IMG/VR virus record: IMGVR_UViG_3300028925_015497
Coordinates: 1 to 40,329 of that record
Source: a virus
Length of the DNA stretch: 40,329 bases
Reading direction: 5' to 3' (one strand)
Position 1 is the first letter of the stretch. Every line of letters begins with the position of its first letter. A program made the translations under genes and the position numbers. The notes under the pieces are model-generated. The model worked only from the letters and a program-made list of their open reading frames with translations. It did no database searches and had not been told where the DNA came from. Positions 1 through 6,970 of the stretch are shown here, in pieces.

Positions 1-11
1 CCTTCGGCCCC
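1..11. repeat. Left terminal repeat, probable cos cohesive end
   Basis: The first 11 bases, CCTTCGGCCCC, are repeated exactly as the last 11 bases of the window (40319-40329). When the ends are joined this gives one copy inside a small dyad, GCCGA-GCCT-TCGGC. A short terminal identity beside a Nu1/GpA-type terminase fits cohesive ends that were filled in or read on both sides. It could also be a trimmed circular assembly, but 11 bases is short for an assembly overlap. Confidence 0.7.
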
Positions 12-232
12 CGTACTGGTCGAGGTCCCCGGGAGTACCTTCGATGCCGTGCTGCGAACCGCTATCAACAACCCGTCAAGGTCAATGCGACGAACCGCAT
101 CCGATTGTCTCGGGCGCGCCGCGCGATGGCCATGGGCCGATGGGAATGTCTGGTGGGTGTGCATAGGCAAGTCGCCAACATATCGTTCCGATAGCAGTTT
201 TTCAGCGATTAGTGGACAAAGTTTATTGATCG
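12..232. other. Non-coding left end, cos-flanking region
   Basis: No credible gene was found here; the small open frames have no ribosome binding site and atypical composition. There is an imperfect inverted repeat near the end, TCGAGGT facing ACCTTCGA around a CCCCGGG centre (about 20-44). In the packaged orientation this is the last DNA to enter the capsid, the equivalent of the lambda cosQ side. A packaging-stop function is inference only. Confidence 0.4.
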
Positions 233-748
233 TCATGACAATTCTAGGCCTTGACCGTGTCTACCTTCGCATTTCTGCCGATTGAGGGTATCGGCAATAC
301 CACCGATCGCGCGCGTGTAGCGGCGGCGCAGACCGTGCGCACCTATCTTCACCCCCATCGGACGGCGCAGCCGCATCCATGACACCCGTGCCCGCCCGCT
401 CGCCAGCTGAACCAGCGCCAGCACCACCAGCTTGCGGTCACGCTCCGGCACATGGGCCAGCCACCCGCTGGCCTGATCGCGGGCAGCGACATCAGCGCGC
501 GTCATCGCTGCCGATCGCAGCGGCACGTCGCTCGACACGCCGTCACCGCCACGCGCGTCATAGTCGCCCAGCCAAGCCTCGCGCACCATCAGCTCCCATG
601 GCCCGTCACCGGCATATGGCCCGCGACCAGGTCCGACCCTGCCCGGCGTCCGCCACCATATCCGCACTGCCTCGACCATCTGCTCTTGCACCATATCGAA
701 CGTCCAATGCCCCAGTGTCGAGGCCAATGCTGCCTGTCCTATGTTCAT
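233..748 (-). CDS. Small HTH-like protein, candidate late-gene regulator
   Basis: This encodes about 171 residues, starting at the ATG at 748, which is preceded by GGAGAGGG at suitable spacing. A longer frame exists upstream but would run through the repeat field. The protein is helical and basic. Its C-terminal part, including RRPMGVKIGAHGLRRRYTRA, resembles the helix-turn-helix of small phage late-gene regulators (RinA, ArpU or sigma-region-4-like). It is the last gene of the early operon and lies next to cos, so on circular DNA it is immediately upstream of the terminase genes. That position suits a late activator, but the function is inferred and no family is firmly recognised. Confidence 0.6.
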   Translation of the reverse strand: MNIGQAALASTLGHWTFDMVQEQMVEAVRIWWRTPGRVGPGRGPYAGDGPWELMVREAWLGDYDARGGDGVSSDVPLRSAAMTRADVAARDQASGWLAHVPERDRKLVVLALVQLASGRARVSWMRLRRPMGVKIGAHGLRRRYTRAIGGIADTLNRQKCEGRHGQGLELS

Positions 749-1160
749 GACCAGCCCTCTCCACGCAAAACTGCGACAAACAGGGTATCTCTCCACTGGC
801 CCGCTCCATTTGGAGAGACCTCTCCACTCTCGCCGCACCATGATTTGTCCCTGCTTTTCATATGCTTCCCTTTCATTCCTGACCTATATTCTTCTCTATT
901 TGGAGAGATTGGAGAGACATTCTGTATAGATTACACACCTGACCCGCGCGCACATGTGTATGTGGAGTTGATGCGGTTTCTCTCTCCTTACTCTCCAAAC
1001 CCGCACGGCTCCGCCCTTTCCTCTCTCCAAACCACCATTTTAAGGGTCTCTCCACGCCTCTCCAATTGGAGAGATGATTTGTCCGCCGAACCCGGCGAAA
1101 AGCCCGGTCGCCTGCGCCTTTGACGCCTCGCGCGTCCGATATTGTCAAGCGTCCGGTGCA
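749..1160. repeat. Iteron-like repeat field, candidate replication origin
   Basis: This 412-base gap between the small HTH gene and the helicase gene holds eleven exact copies of the 7-mer CTCTCCA or its complement TGGAGAG. They lie at 757-763, 788-794, 811-817, 820-826, 901-907, 910-916, 991-997, 1022-1029, 1047-1054, 1058-1064 and 1067-1073. Most extend to 8-9 bases (TTGGAGAGA). Two copies form a perfect 16-bp palindrome, CTCTCCAATTGGAGAG, at 1058-1073, and 900-917 is a tandem pair. The stretch 841-900 is AT-rich compared with its surroundings. Repeats plus an AT-rich tract beside an SF3 helicase gene suggest an origin. Regulator binding sites are the alternative. Confidence 0.55.
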
Positions 1161-3011
1161 TCAGTCAAATCCCGGCACGGCATCGCCGCCGCCACTGTCA
1201 TCTGCGCCCGTCGAACCATCGAAATCACCATCGTCGACCGCCGTCCAGTGCCCGTCCTCGATCGCCGACTTGTTCACCATGATCGACAGGCCCAGCCATT
1301 TGGTCCCGTTGCTGTGCTTGTCCTTGAAGCCCTTGTCGCGCATCGCCCCGGCGAAACCCTGCACGGTCCAGTCGGCCGCACCTGCATCCTTGCCCCATGC
1401 CAGGAACGTCTCGTAGAGCTCTTTCGACGGGGCCTTGCCGGCAGGATCGATGACACAGCATTGCGACAGGAAGCGGCCCAGCGGATCGCTGTCGTCGCGA
1501 TATTGCTTGGTCGCGGCGGTGATCTGGGCCGGCTCGATCAGGCCATTGGCCTTCAGGTCGAGCAGGCCGCGCAGCAGCCGGTTGAATATGCCCGACGCTT
1601 CGCCCTGCAGCTTCTGCGCCAGCTTTGCGTCGATATCCTTCTCGGGGATCTGCACGTCCCAGGGGACCAGCTTCAGCCGCGCCCACATGCCATAGCTGTT
1701 GTCCTTGATCACCGGCTTGTTGTTGCCGGAAATGGTCATCTTGAACTCGGGCAGGAAGGTGAAGAAACCCTTGTTCAGATGCCGGGCATCGACCGGATCG
1801 CCACCGGTCACCTGCTTGATCAGCCCTTCATTCAGTTTCTGCCCCTTGGAGGGCTCGGAGACACGGAGAAAGCGGACGCCAGGCAGGCGGGCGATGTCGG
1901 GCGTGGCCTGGTCGCCGCGCCGCTGGCCGCCGCCGGTCATGAAACTCTCGATCGGAATGCTTCCGGCATAGTCGCCGATGATATGGGCCCAGGTCTCGAC
2001 CGTGACGCCCTTGCCGTTGCGGCCCTTGCCATAGAAGAATGCCAGTTTCTGCTCGCCTATATCGCCTGTCAGCGACAATCCGCCCCACTGGTCTACAAAT
2101 CGCTGCATGTCGGCATGCGGCTGCACGGTGTCCAGGAAGGCGTCATATAGCGGGCATTTCTTGCGCGGCGCATATTCGACATTGGCCAGCTTTGTGATGA
2201 GGTCGGCAGGATCGTGCGGATATTCGCGCTCCTGCCAGACGGTGTGATATTCGGACTTGCCGGCCTCGATATCGGCGCGCGGCCGCCTCTGCGACTTGAA
2301 CTCGATCCGGATCGTGCCGGTCAGCGTGTTGATCGCCATCCGGTCCTGGTCGAGCTGCTCGGGACGGATCACGATATCGTCGAAATTCTTGGCCAGAGTC
2401 GCGATGCAGTTGATCCGCGCACTGCCTTCGGACGCCCGCGCCCATATCTTGAGCTGGTCGGAAAACAGCACCGCTTCCTTGTTCGGCTTGATCTTGATCA
2501 CCCGGTTGAGATGGCCCAGTTCATCGAACGCGCGCGCCATTTGATCATCATCGCCGATCCGCTTGTCATAGAGCTCACTATGCTTGCCGACATCGGCCAA
2601 TATGTTCTGACGCTTCTGTTCGATCAGCAGCGCATCCTCAAACCGCTCGAACCCGGTCGCCTCGACCAGCTTCGCCTCGAACATGATGCTGCGCACCGTG
2701 GCATAGACCGCCTGCATCACCCGGGCGGGCATCTTGTCCTTTTCCTCCGACAACAGCTGCCAGCGCCGGCCATCCCACGCAAACCAGCCTATTTCGGCGC
2801 AGAAACGGAACATGTGGCCGTAGCGCAGCCGAAACCGCTCGGCATTGCCCAGGTCGGTCATCGGGAGGAAACAGGCCCGCGCATCGCGTTCCATATCCGG
2901 GCGACACGGCACCCGGTGATCACGAGGAGTCGACTCCCCAGATTCAGCGGGTGCTGGACCAGCGGCGGAAGCACCCGGCTTCCCCGCGACAGGATTGGAT
3001 CTGGCTGTCAT
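1161..3011 (-). CDS. SF3 replicative helicase, D5/P4 type
   Basis: This 616-residue protein is a phage/plasmid D5-type helicase. A D5_N-like region lies roughly at residues 50-290 (for example the GWFAWDGRRW segment). The superfamily 3 ATPase core follows with Walker A GKGRNGKG near residue 330, an acidic segment RFLRVSEP acting as Walker B, motif C TISGNNKP and an arginine-bearing GMWARLKLVPW. A P4-type C-terminal winged domain ends the protein. SF3 helicases form hexamers that unwind at the origin, and the repeat field lies directly downstream. No primase catalytic domain is apparent, so this looks like the helicase half of the usual primase-helicase. The ATG at 3011 follows the previous stop after 3 bases and has a weak ribosome binding site. 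Confidence 0.88.
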   Translation of the reverse strand: MTARSNPVAGKPGASAAGPAPAESGESTPRDHRVPCRPDMERDARACFLPMTDLGNAERFRLRYGHMFRFCAEIGWFAWDGRRWQLLSEEKDKMPARVMQAVYATVRSIMFEAKLVEATGFERFEDALLIEQKRQNILADVGKHSELYDKRIGDDDQMARAFDELGHLNRVIKIKPNKEAVLFSDQLKIWARASEGSARINCIATLAKNFDDIVIRPEQLDQDRMAINTLTGTIRIEFKSQRRPRADIEAGKSEYHTVWQEREYPHDPADLITKLANVEYAPRKKCPLYDAFLDTVQPHADMQRFVDQWGGLSLTGDIGEQKLAFFYGKGRNGKGVTVETWAHIIGDYAGSIPIESFMTGGGQRRGDQATPDIARLPGVRFLRVSEPSKGQKLNEGLIKQVTGGDPVDARHLNKGFFTFLPEFKMTISGNNKPVIKDNSYGMWARLKLVPWDVQIPEKDIDAKLAQKLQGEASGIFNRLLRGLLDLKANGLIEPAQITAATKQYRDDSDPLGRFLSQCCVIDPAGKAPSKELYETFLAWGKDAGAADWTVQGFAGAMRDKGFKDKHSNGTKWLGLSIMVNKSAIEDGHWTAVDDGDFDGSTGADDSGGGDAVPGFD

Positions 3012-3014
3012 TGC

Positions 3015-3635
3015 CTAGTATTTTTTTCCGTTGCTTTTTGATCTGTTTTCAGGCCGGTGATCTGGGCGTGAGGCGTTGAATTCCATTTTTTCCGCGATTG
3101 CACCGCCAACATCCAGCCCCATCGCTTCTGCAATATCGGCTATTCGGATCACCGCGTCGGCAAGTTCGACCTCGAACATCGGGCGATGTGGCAATTTGTC
3201 GTCCATCAGATTCTTCCGGTGACCCTCCATTGCTTCGCTTATTTCACTGTGAATGAGACAAAGTTTTTCCGGTACAACGCTGTCTGGATTGATCTTCTGA
3301 CCTGTTTCCAAATCTTTCCACCAACCGGATTCCTCGGATATTCGGTGCGCGTGATGGGCGATGAAATTGAAGCCATCGGCTATTTTTGGTTTGATAAGCA
3401 TGAAATCAGACCTTCTCTGGCGCTGGAAATTTTGGAAATGGATCACGAAAAAAACGATGTTGCTGATCGCTGCGGCGTAGACTCCCGACACCGCACCGAA
3501 CGCGATAAATAGAACTGCTACCAGCATCCCCGCTAAAGGCCCTTTTGAGCCGCGCTTGCCATATAGCCACACGCTGGCGAGCGATCCTCCGAAGGCCAGC
3601 CATTCCAGAACTGTTTGAAGAGATTGCCATTCCAC
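3015..3635 (-). CDS. Membrane segment fused to a MazG-like NTP pyrophosphohydrolase domain
   Basis: The protein has 206 residues. Residues 8-70 contain two or three hydrophobic segments ending in SNIVFFVIHFQNF, reminiscent of short PnuC-like membrane proteins. Residues 79-195 look like an all-alpha NTP pyrophosphatase of the MazG/dUTPase-2 type, with the metal-binding pattern HSEISEAMEG (E131, E134) followed by VELADAVIRIAD (E157, D160). MazG-like enzymes hydrolyse nucleoside triphosphates to monophosphates. The fusion would anchor such an enzyme in the inner membrane with its catalytic part in the cytoplasm. An internal ATG at 3401 (M79), preceded by AAGG, could also make the soluble domain alone. 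The gene abuts GapR upstream and the helicase downstream. Confidence 0.72.
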   Translation of the reverse strand: MEWQSLQTVLEWLAFGGSLASVWLYGKRGSKGPLAGMLVAVLFIAFGAVSGVYAAAISNIVFFVIHFQNFQRQRRSDFMLIKPKIADGFNFIAHHAHRISEESGWWKDLETGQKINPDSVVPEKLCLIHSEISEAMEGHRKNLMDDKLPHRPMFEVELADAVIRIADIAEAMGLDVGGAIAEKMEFNASRPDHRPENRSKSNGKKY

Positions 3636-3878
3636 CTAGACCAGCCCCAGCGCCGCTTTATAGGTCTCCAGCACCGCCTCCATTTCCTGACGGTCATGGG
3701 TCTCCATCTTGCGCAGCTTCACCACCTGGCGCATGATGCGCGCGTCATAGCCCTGAGATTTCGCCTCGGAATAGACATCGCGAATATCGTCCGCCATGCC
3801 CTTTTTCTCTTCTTCCAGGCGCTCGATCCGCTCGATAAACAGCCTGAGCTGCTCCGCCGCCACATTCCCCTCGCTCAT
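3636..3878 (-). CDS. gapR: GapR family DNA-binding protein (DUF2312)
   Basis: This 80-residue protein matches the GapR/DUF2312 family along its whole length: an N-terminal coiled helix ([19 protein letters not shown]), the conserved [23 protein letters not shown] stretch read in two parts, and a C-terminal helix ending LETYKAALG. In Caulobacter GapR encircles overtwisted, AT-rich DNA ahead of replication forks and stimulates topoisomerases. A phage copy inside the replication operon could help phage forks or repackage host DNA; that role is inference. It overlaps the upstream gene by 4 bases and directly abuts the MazG fusion gene. Confidence 0.85.
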   Translation of the reverse strand: MSEGNVAAEQLRLFIERIERLEEEKKGMADDIRDVYSEAKSQGYDARIMRQVVKLRKMETHDRQEMEAVLETYKAALGLV

Positions 3879-4492
3879 TCTGCTGCCTCCATCATCATCT
3901 GCGCCGGTTGCACGCCCACATCGGGCAGCATCGGCACGGATTTCATCTGTTCCTCGATATGCGCGGCCAGCTGATGGCTGTCGGCCATAAGCCGCACCCG
4001 CCCGCCCAGCGCCATCAGGTCGCGGATCGCCCGTTCATCCCATGTCAGCACGCAAATCCCGTCGCCACCGGCGATCATCCAGTCCATCGGCGTGGCAAAT
4101 ATCCGGATTTCCTCCATCCCCGTGTCCCAGTCCGCCATGCCGCCACCGCTGCCCAATATCCGCCCGTCCCCGCGCCGCAGCGCCCATATATCGGGAGACA
4201 GAGGGGAAAAGGCGACCATGTCGACCAGCTGCGCCCCGTCCAGCACCGGCAGCACCAGCGCCTGCACACCGCCAATATCGATCGGGCTCCAGAAACCGTC
4301 CCGACCAAATTCCACCCGCATCCGGCCAATATCCCCACCACCGGTCAAACCCGCCAGATGACGGGGATCCACACCCTGATCGACCAGCACTTCAAAAGCG
4401 GTCCAACTCAACCCCAGCGACGCGCGCTGCATTTCCAGACACAGTGATCGCGATGACGGATCGAACAGCGATTGCATCAACCAGTCGCCCAT
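3875..4492 (-). CDS. Uncharacterised early protein
   Basis: The protein has 205 residues, with its start set at the ATG at 4492, which overlaps the upstream stop as ATGA. I do not recognise a family with certainty. The C-terminal half ([23 protein letters not shown] read in parts, then a helix and RLMADS) alternates strands and helices in a way that loosely recalls a Toprim-like fold, but I see no conserved glutamate plus DxD signature. It lies between the methyltransferases and GapR, two genes from a helicase that lacks a primase. A degenerate or divergent primase partner is therefore possible but unproven. Confidence 0.7.
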   Translation of the reverse strand: MGDWLMQSLFDPSSRSLCLEMQRASLGLSWTAFEVLVDQGVDPRHLAGLTGGGDIGRMRVEFGRDGFWSPIDIGGVQALVLPVLDGAQLVDMVAFSPLSPDIWALRRGDGRILGSGGGMADWDTGMEEIRIFATPMDWMIAGGDGICVLTWDERAIRDLMALGGRVRLMADSHQLAAHIEEQMKSVPMLPDVGVQPAQMMMEAAE

Positions 4493-5118
4493 CACGCGGC
4501 CTCCCGGACGGAATGAAGCAATCCGCCCCACTGGTCGGCCATGGCCTCCGCGATGCCGGAAAATGTCCGGCTGCGCTCTTTCCACCGGTCCGCGGAAGGC
4601 GGCATCCGGTGAACGCGCGCGGCGCGGCCATCGACAATATTGCTCGGAACAAGCGGCGGCAGATTCTTCAGCCAGAAACAGGTCCGCTTTACTTCACCAT
4701 GGCCAAATTGCCACGGCTGCACCGACTGGGCGAACTCCTGGTAATTGGTGATCCGCGCCTTGGCATGTTTGTGCATGACGGGATTTTCGATCGCGATGCG
4801 CTCCACCGGTGCGTTCCACAGGTCGGAAAACAGGGCGGCCCCTTCGTCCAGATCGGCCCACATCTCCTGCCTGGTCCGCCCCGCCGGCGGATTATGGAGC
4901 CAGCGCACCCCCGAATTACAGAGCCGCGTGCAGGGAGGATGCGCCACGATCAGCAGATCCCATCCGTCATCCAGTATGTCGCGCACATCGCCGGTGATAT
5001 GGTGATTGCTGCGATCCTCTGCCGGCAGCAGGTCACAGGACCACGCATCAAATCCCCGGTCAACAAATGCCCTGCGGACAACACCAGAAAACTCACAAGC
5101 CACCAGCACCCGCATCAC
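4492..5118 (-). CDS. Minimal C5-cytosine methyltransferase-like protein
   Basis: This 208-residue protein has the AdoMet-binding motif I VACEFSG (residues 7-12), the catalytic-type motif IV HPPCTRL (C63 as nucleophile candidate) and motif VI ENP (111-113). The usual target-recognition domain and C-terminal motifs IX and X are missing, so it is far shorter than a typical DNA C5-methyltransferase (over 300 residues). Phages often carry this short form, whose substrate is not established. It overlaps the MT-A70 gene upstream by 4 bases, so the two are co-expressed. Methylation that protects from host restriction is the simplest guess; action on another substrate cannot be excluded. Confidence 0.75.
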   Translation of the reverse strand: MMRVLVACEFSGVVRRAFVDRGFDAWSCDLLPAEDRSNHHITGDVRDILDDGWDLLIVAHPPCTRLCNSGVRWLHNPPAGRTRQEMWADLDEGAALFSDLWNAPVERIAIENPVMHKHAKARITNYQEFAQSVQPWQFGHGEVKRTCFWLKNLPPLVPSNIVDGRAARVHRMPPSADRWKERSRTFSGIAEAMADQWGGLLHSVREAA

Positions 5119-5720
5119 ACCACCTCCGCCAGTTCCGGCGCATCAAACTTGTCGCTCTGATTGCCCCAGCAATCCCATCCCGGCCTCGACTGGCGCGCAA
5201 AAAGTTCCACAAACTGAACGGCCCGAGGCATGATCTGTTCGCAGATTTCATACTGGTGATCTGGTTTACGGCTATGTTCGCGCCGTTTTTCAGTCAGATC
5301 GGCGCTGCAAATTACATTGCGGATATTTCGCGCCGTTTTTGGGGAACCAAGCGTGCCAATCAAAAAAGGCTCAGTCGCGGATCGCATGACGTAACCGGTT
5401 CCAAATCCTGATTTTCCATGGGTCGAAAGCTTGTGCCAGCTGCCGCCAGTCACATACCGGAATCCCCACGCCTCCAGTACGGAAAGGGCTTCGGTCAAGG
5501 AAGGCCAGCAGGCCCACATGAACAACAAGCAGTCACCGCGCCCCAATTCTGCCACCGGAAGCGCGCGGATATCATCCATCGTCATTGTGTCATAATGCTG
5601 GCTTTGGCTCTTGCCCTGCCCCTTTTCACTATGGGTCGTAAAATGCCACGGAGGATCAGCCAGAATCACATCATATGAAAGCGGGTTCAAAGGTTCGAAT
5701 GGCCAATTGGTAGCGCTCAT
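5115..5720 (-). CDS. MT-A70 family adenine methyltransferase
   Basis: The protein has 201 residues with the diagnostic catalytic motif DPPW at residues 22-25, following the strand SYDVILA. Further family features include YDTMTMDDIRALPV, the FMWACWPSL segment, and a C-terminal FVELFARQSRPGWDCWGN that closes the AdoMet pocket. MT-A70 enzymes transfer a methyl group to N6 of adenine in DNA or RNA; phage members usually modify DNA to evade restriction. The length suits a small phage member of the family. It overlaps its neighbours on both sides by 4 bases, inside a run with the C5-type enzyme and the DnaA-like protein. Confidence 0.88.
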   Translation of the reverse strand: MSATNWPFEPLNPLSYDVILADPPWHFTTHSEKGQGKSQSQHYDTMTMDDIRALPVAELGRGDCLLFMWACWPSLTEALSVLEAWGFRYVTGGSWHKLSTHGKSGFGTGYVMRSATEPFLIGTLGSPKTARNIRNVICSADLTEKRREHSRKPDHQYEICEQIMPRAVQFVELFARQSRPGWDCWGNQSDKFDAPELAEVV

Positions 5721-6010
5721 GCGACGCGCTCGAGCATTGCCACAACCGCAGCGTGGACCGGATTGACATCGGCTATCTCGACACTGCGGCGATGGGCATA
5801 GAGCGCGCTGGTGTGATTTCGGAAACCCAGGGCCCGGGCAATGCGGGGATAGGACCAGTTGTGCCGCTCTTTCATCACATGGCTGATGGCATAGCGGGCT
5901 TCACGGACCCTCTTCGTCGCAGACTTCCCGGGGCGGCAATGGGATTTGAGAGGGAATCCGACCATTTCTTCAAATCGCTCGATCAGGCTATGGCAGGGCG
6001 TATGATTCAT
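5717..6010 (-). CDS. DnaA domain IV-like DNA-binding protein
   Basis: This 97-residue protein has a central segment (about residues 35-80: REARYAISHVMKER, then WSYPRIARALGFRNHTSALYA in two parts). It matches the helix-turn-helix of DnaA domain IV, where the signature is normally GGRDHTTV followed by a basic helix; here it is GFRNHTSAL. The ATPase and other DnaA domains are absent. Stand-alone DnaA-C-like proteins occur in alphaproteobacterial phages and may bind DnaA boxes or phage repeats. Here it could serve as initiator or loader partner for the SF3 helicase, or as a competitor of host DnaA. It overlaps genes on both sides by 4 bases. Confidence 0.78.
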   Translation of the reverse strand: MNHTPCHSLIERFEEMVGFPLKSHCRPGKSATKRVREARYAISHVMKERHNWSYPRIARALGFRNHTSALYAHRRSVEIADVNPVHAAVVAMLERVA

Positions 6011-6231
6011 TTCTTCCCTTCCACAATATCCATCCGGTGCAGCCCGGCGGTCACGTCATCGACCATGCTGGTCAGTATATTCTCGACTTCGCCGGCCATT
6101 TCGGCGCTGATGCGGCCCCGCTGGATCGCGTGGAGCAGTCCGGATTTCTTCTGCTCGACCAGCTCGCGGATCCCGTCGCGCTCGGCCGCGCGTTCGTCCC
6201 GCCGGACATCCTCGAAATTGCGCCTGGCCAT
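6007..6231 (-). CDS. Small helical early protein, unknown function
   Basis: The protein has 74 residues starting at the ATG at 6231, one base after the stop of the upstream gene. It is highly charged and almost entirely helical, with an acidic/basic N-terminus (RRNFEDVRRDERAAERDG), and probably forms a short coiled coil. No domain is recognised. The 4-base overlap with the DnaA-like gene suggests translational coupling, so it may be a partner of that protein, but nothing in the sequence proves it. Confidence 0.65.
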   Translation of the reverse strand: MARRNFEDVRRDERAAERDGIRELVEQKKSGLLHAIQRGRISAEMAGEVENILTSMVDDVTAGLHRMDIVEGKK

Positions 6232-6232
6232 A

Positions 6233-6970
6233 TCAGTGCCTCTCAAATGAAATGGATACATCGCTGGCCCAGCAAAGTGAGCAGGTCGCACAGCAGTCCG
6301 TTGCGCCGCTTTGGGCGGGGCAGGTTATGGCTTGGGAATCAGGGCGCGAACCCTCAATTTCCGATGATTTTCGGTCCAGATCGGCGCCGGAAAACCGGAC
6401 AGAGAATCGGCCCCATTGCTCCATGATCAGCGGCAACAGAGCGTCGCCGATTTCCGTTCCGGGCAAGCGCGCGGTGAAACCGAAGGCATGCAGGGCGGGA
6501 AAAGAGATCAGCGCCCGCCGCCACATGTCGACATATTGCAGATCATAGAAATCGCCGAGAACGTGGAGCCGGACCAGGAACCCGCCGGGATGCTTCTCCT
6601 GAAGCGCTTCCAGTTCAAGCCATAGGGCGTCCTCGAGCTCGGCACCCGGGCTGATCCGTTCCGCTGCCTGCATGTTGTTGCCGTAGCAATAGGCCCATGC
6701 CTGGCATGTCCGGGGACAGGTGGCGCGTTCCTCCAGCGTCAGGGTGAAAATTGGCCAGCCCCGTCGCCTGCCCTTCACGACAGTCTTGCCGATCTTGCGG
6801 CTCTGGTGACCGGTTTTCAGGACGCGCCCGACTTCATCCGGATCATAGACACGGGAAGGAAACAGCGACCGGCCATAGCGGTGCGCATGGTCAAGCGTCG
6901 ACAGCGTGATACCGCGACCCGAGGGCTTGATCGAACTGTGCCGGCGCAGGGTTGAGGAAGCCACCATCAT
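6233..6970 (-). CDS. GP88 family protein with cysteine clusters
   Basis: The protein has 245 residues. The start is the tandem ATGATG at 6970/6967, overlapping the stop of the ParB-like gene. It resembles the phage GP88 family: an N-terminal cluster CPRTCQAWAYCYGN (C85, C89, C95), then LHVLGDFYDLQYVDMW, a FPALHAFGFTAR segment, and a C-terminal CPAQ...DCCATCSLCW cluster. The first cluster (C-x3-C-x5-C) and the second could hold metal or iron-sulfur centres. The layout recalls a divergent radical-SAM-like enzyme with an auxiliary cluster, but that is inference. The biochemical role of the family is, to my knowledge, not established. It is coupled to the ParB/DGQHR gene. Confidence 0.72.
   Translation of the reverse strand: MMVASSTLRRHSSIKPSGRGITLSTLDHAHRYGRSLFPSRVYDPDEVGRVLKTGHQSRKIGKTVVKGRRRGWPIFTLTLEERATCPRTCQAWAYCYGNNMQAAERISPGAELEDALWLELEALQEKHPGGFLVRLHVLGDFYDLQYVDMWRRALISFPALHAFGFTARLPGTEIGDALLPLIMEQWGRFSVRFSGADLDRKSSEIEGSRPDSQAITCPAQSGATDCCATCSLCWASDVSISFERH

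Noticed and set aside
49-285. Open frame of 78 residues at the left end
   Set aside because: It has no ribosome binding site, runs antisense into the real gene at 233, and has no recognisable sequence.
452-1123. Open frame of 223 residues on the plus strand
   Set aside because: It is antisense to the 233-748 gene, has R/P/H-rich shadow composition, and runs through the repeats.
873-1148. Open frame of 91 residues on the minus strand through the repeat field
   Set aside because: Its sequence is produced by the repeated TGGAGAG motifs, there is no credible ribosome binding site, and the region is better read as a repeat array.
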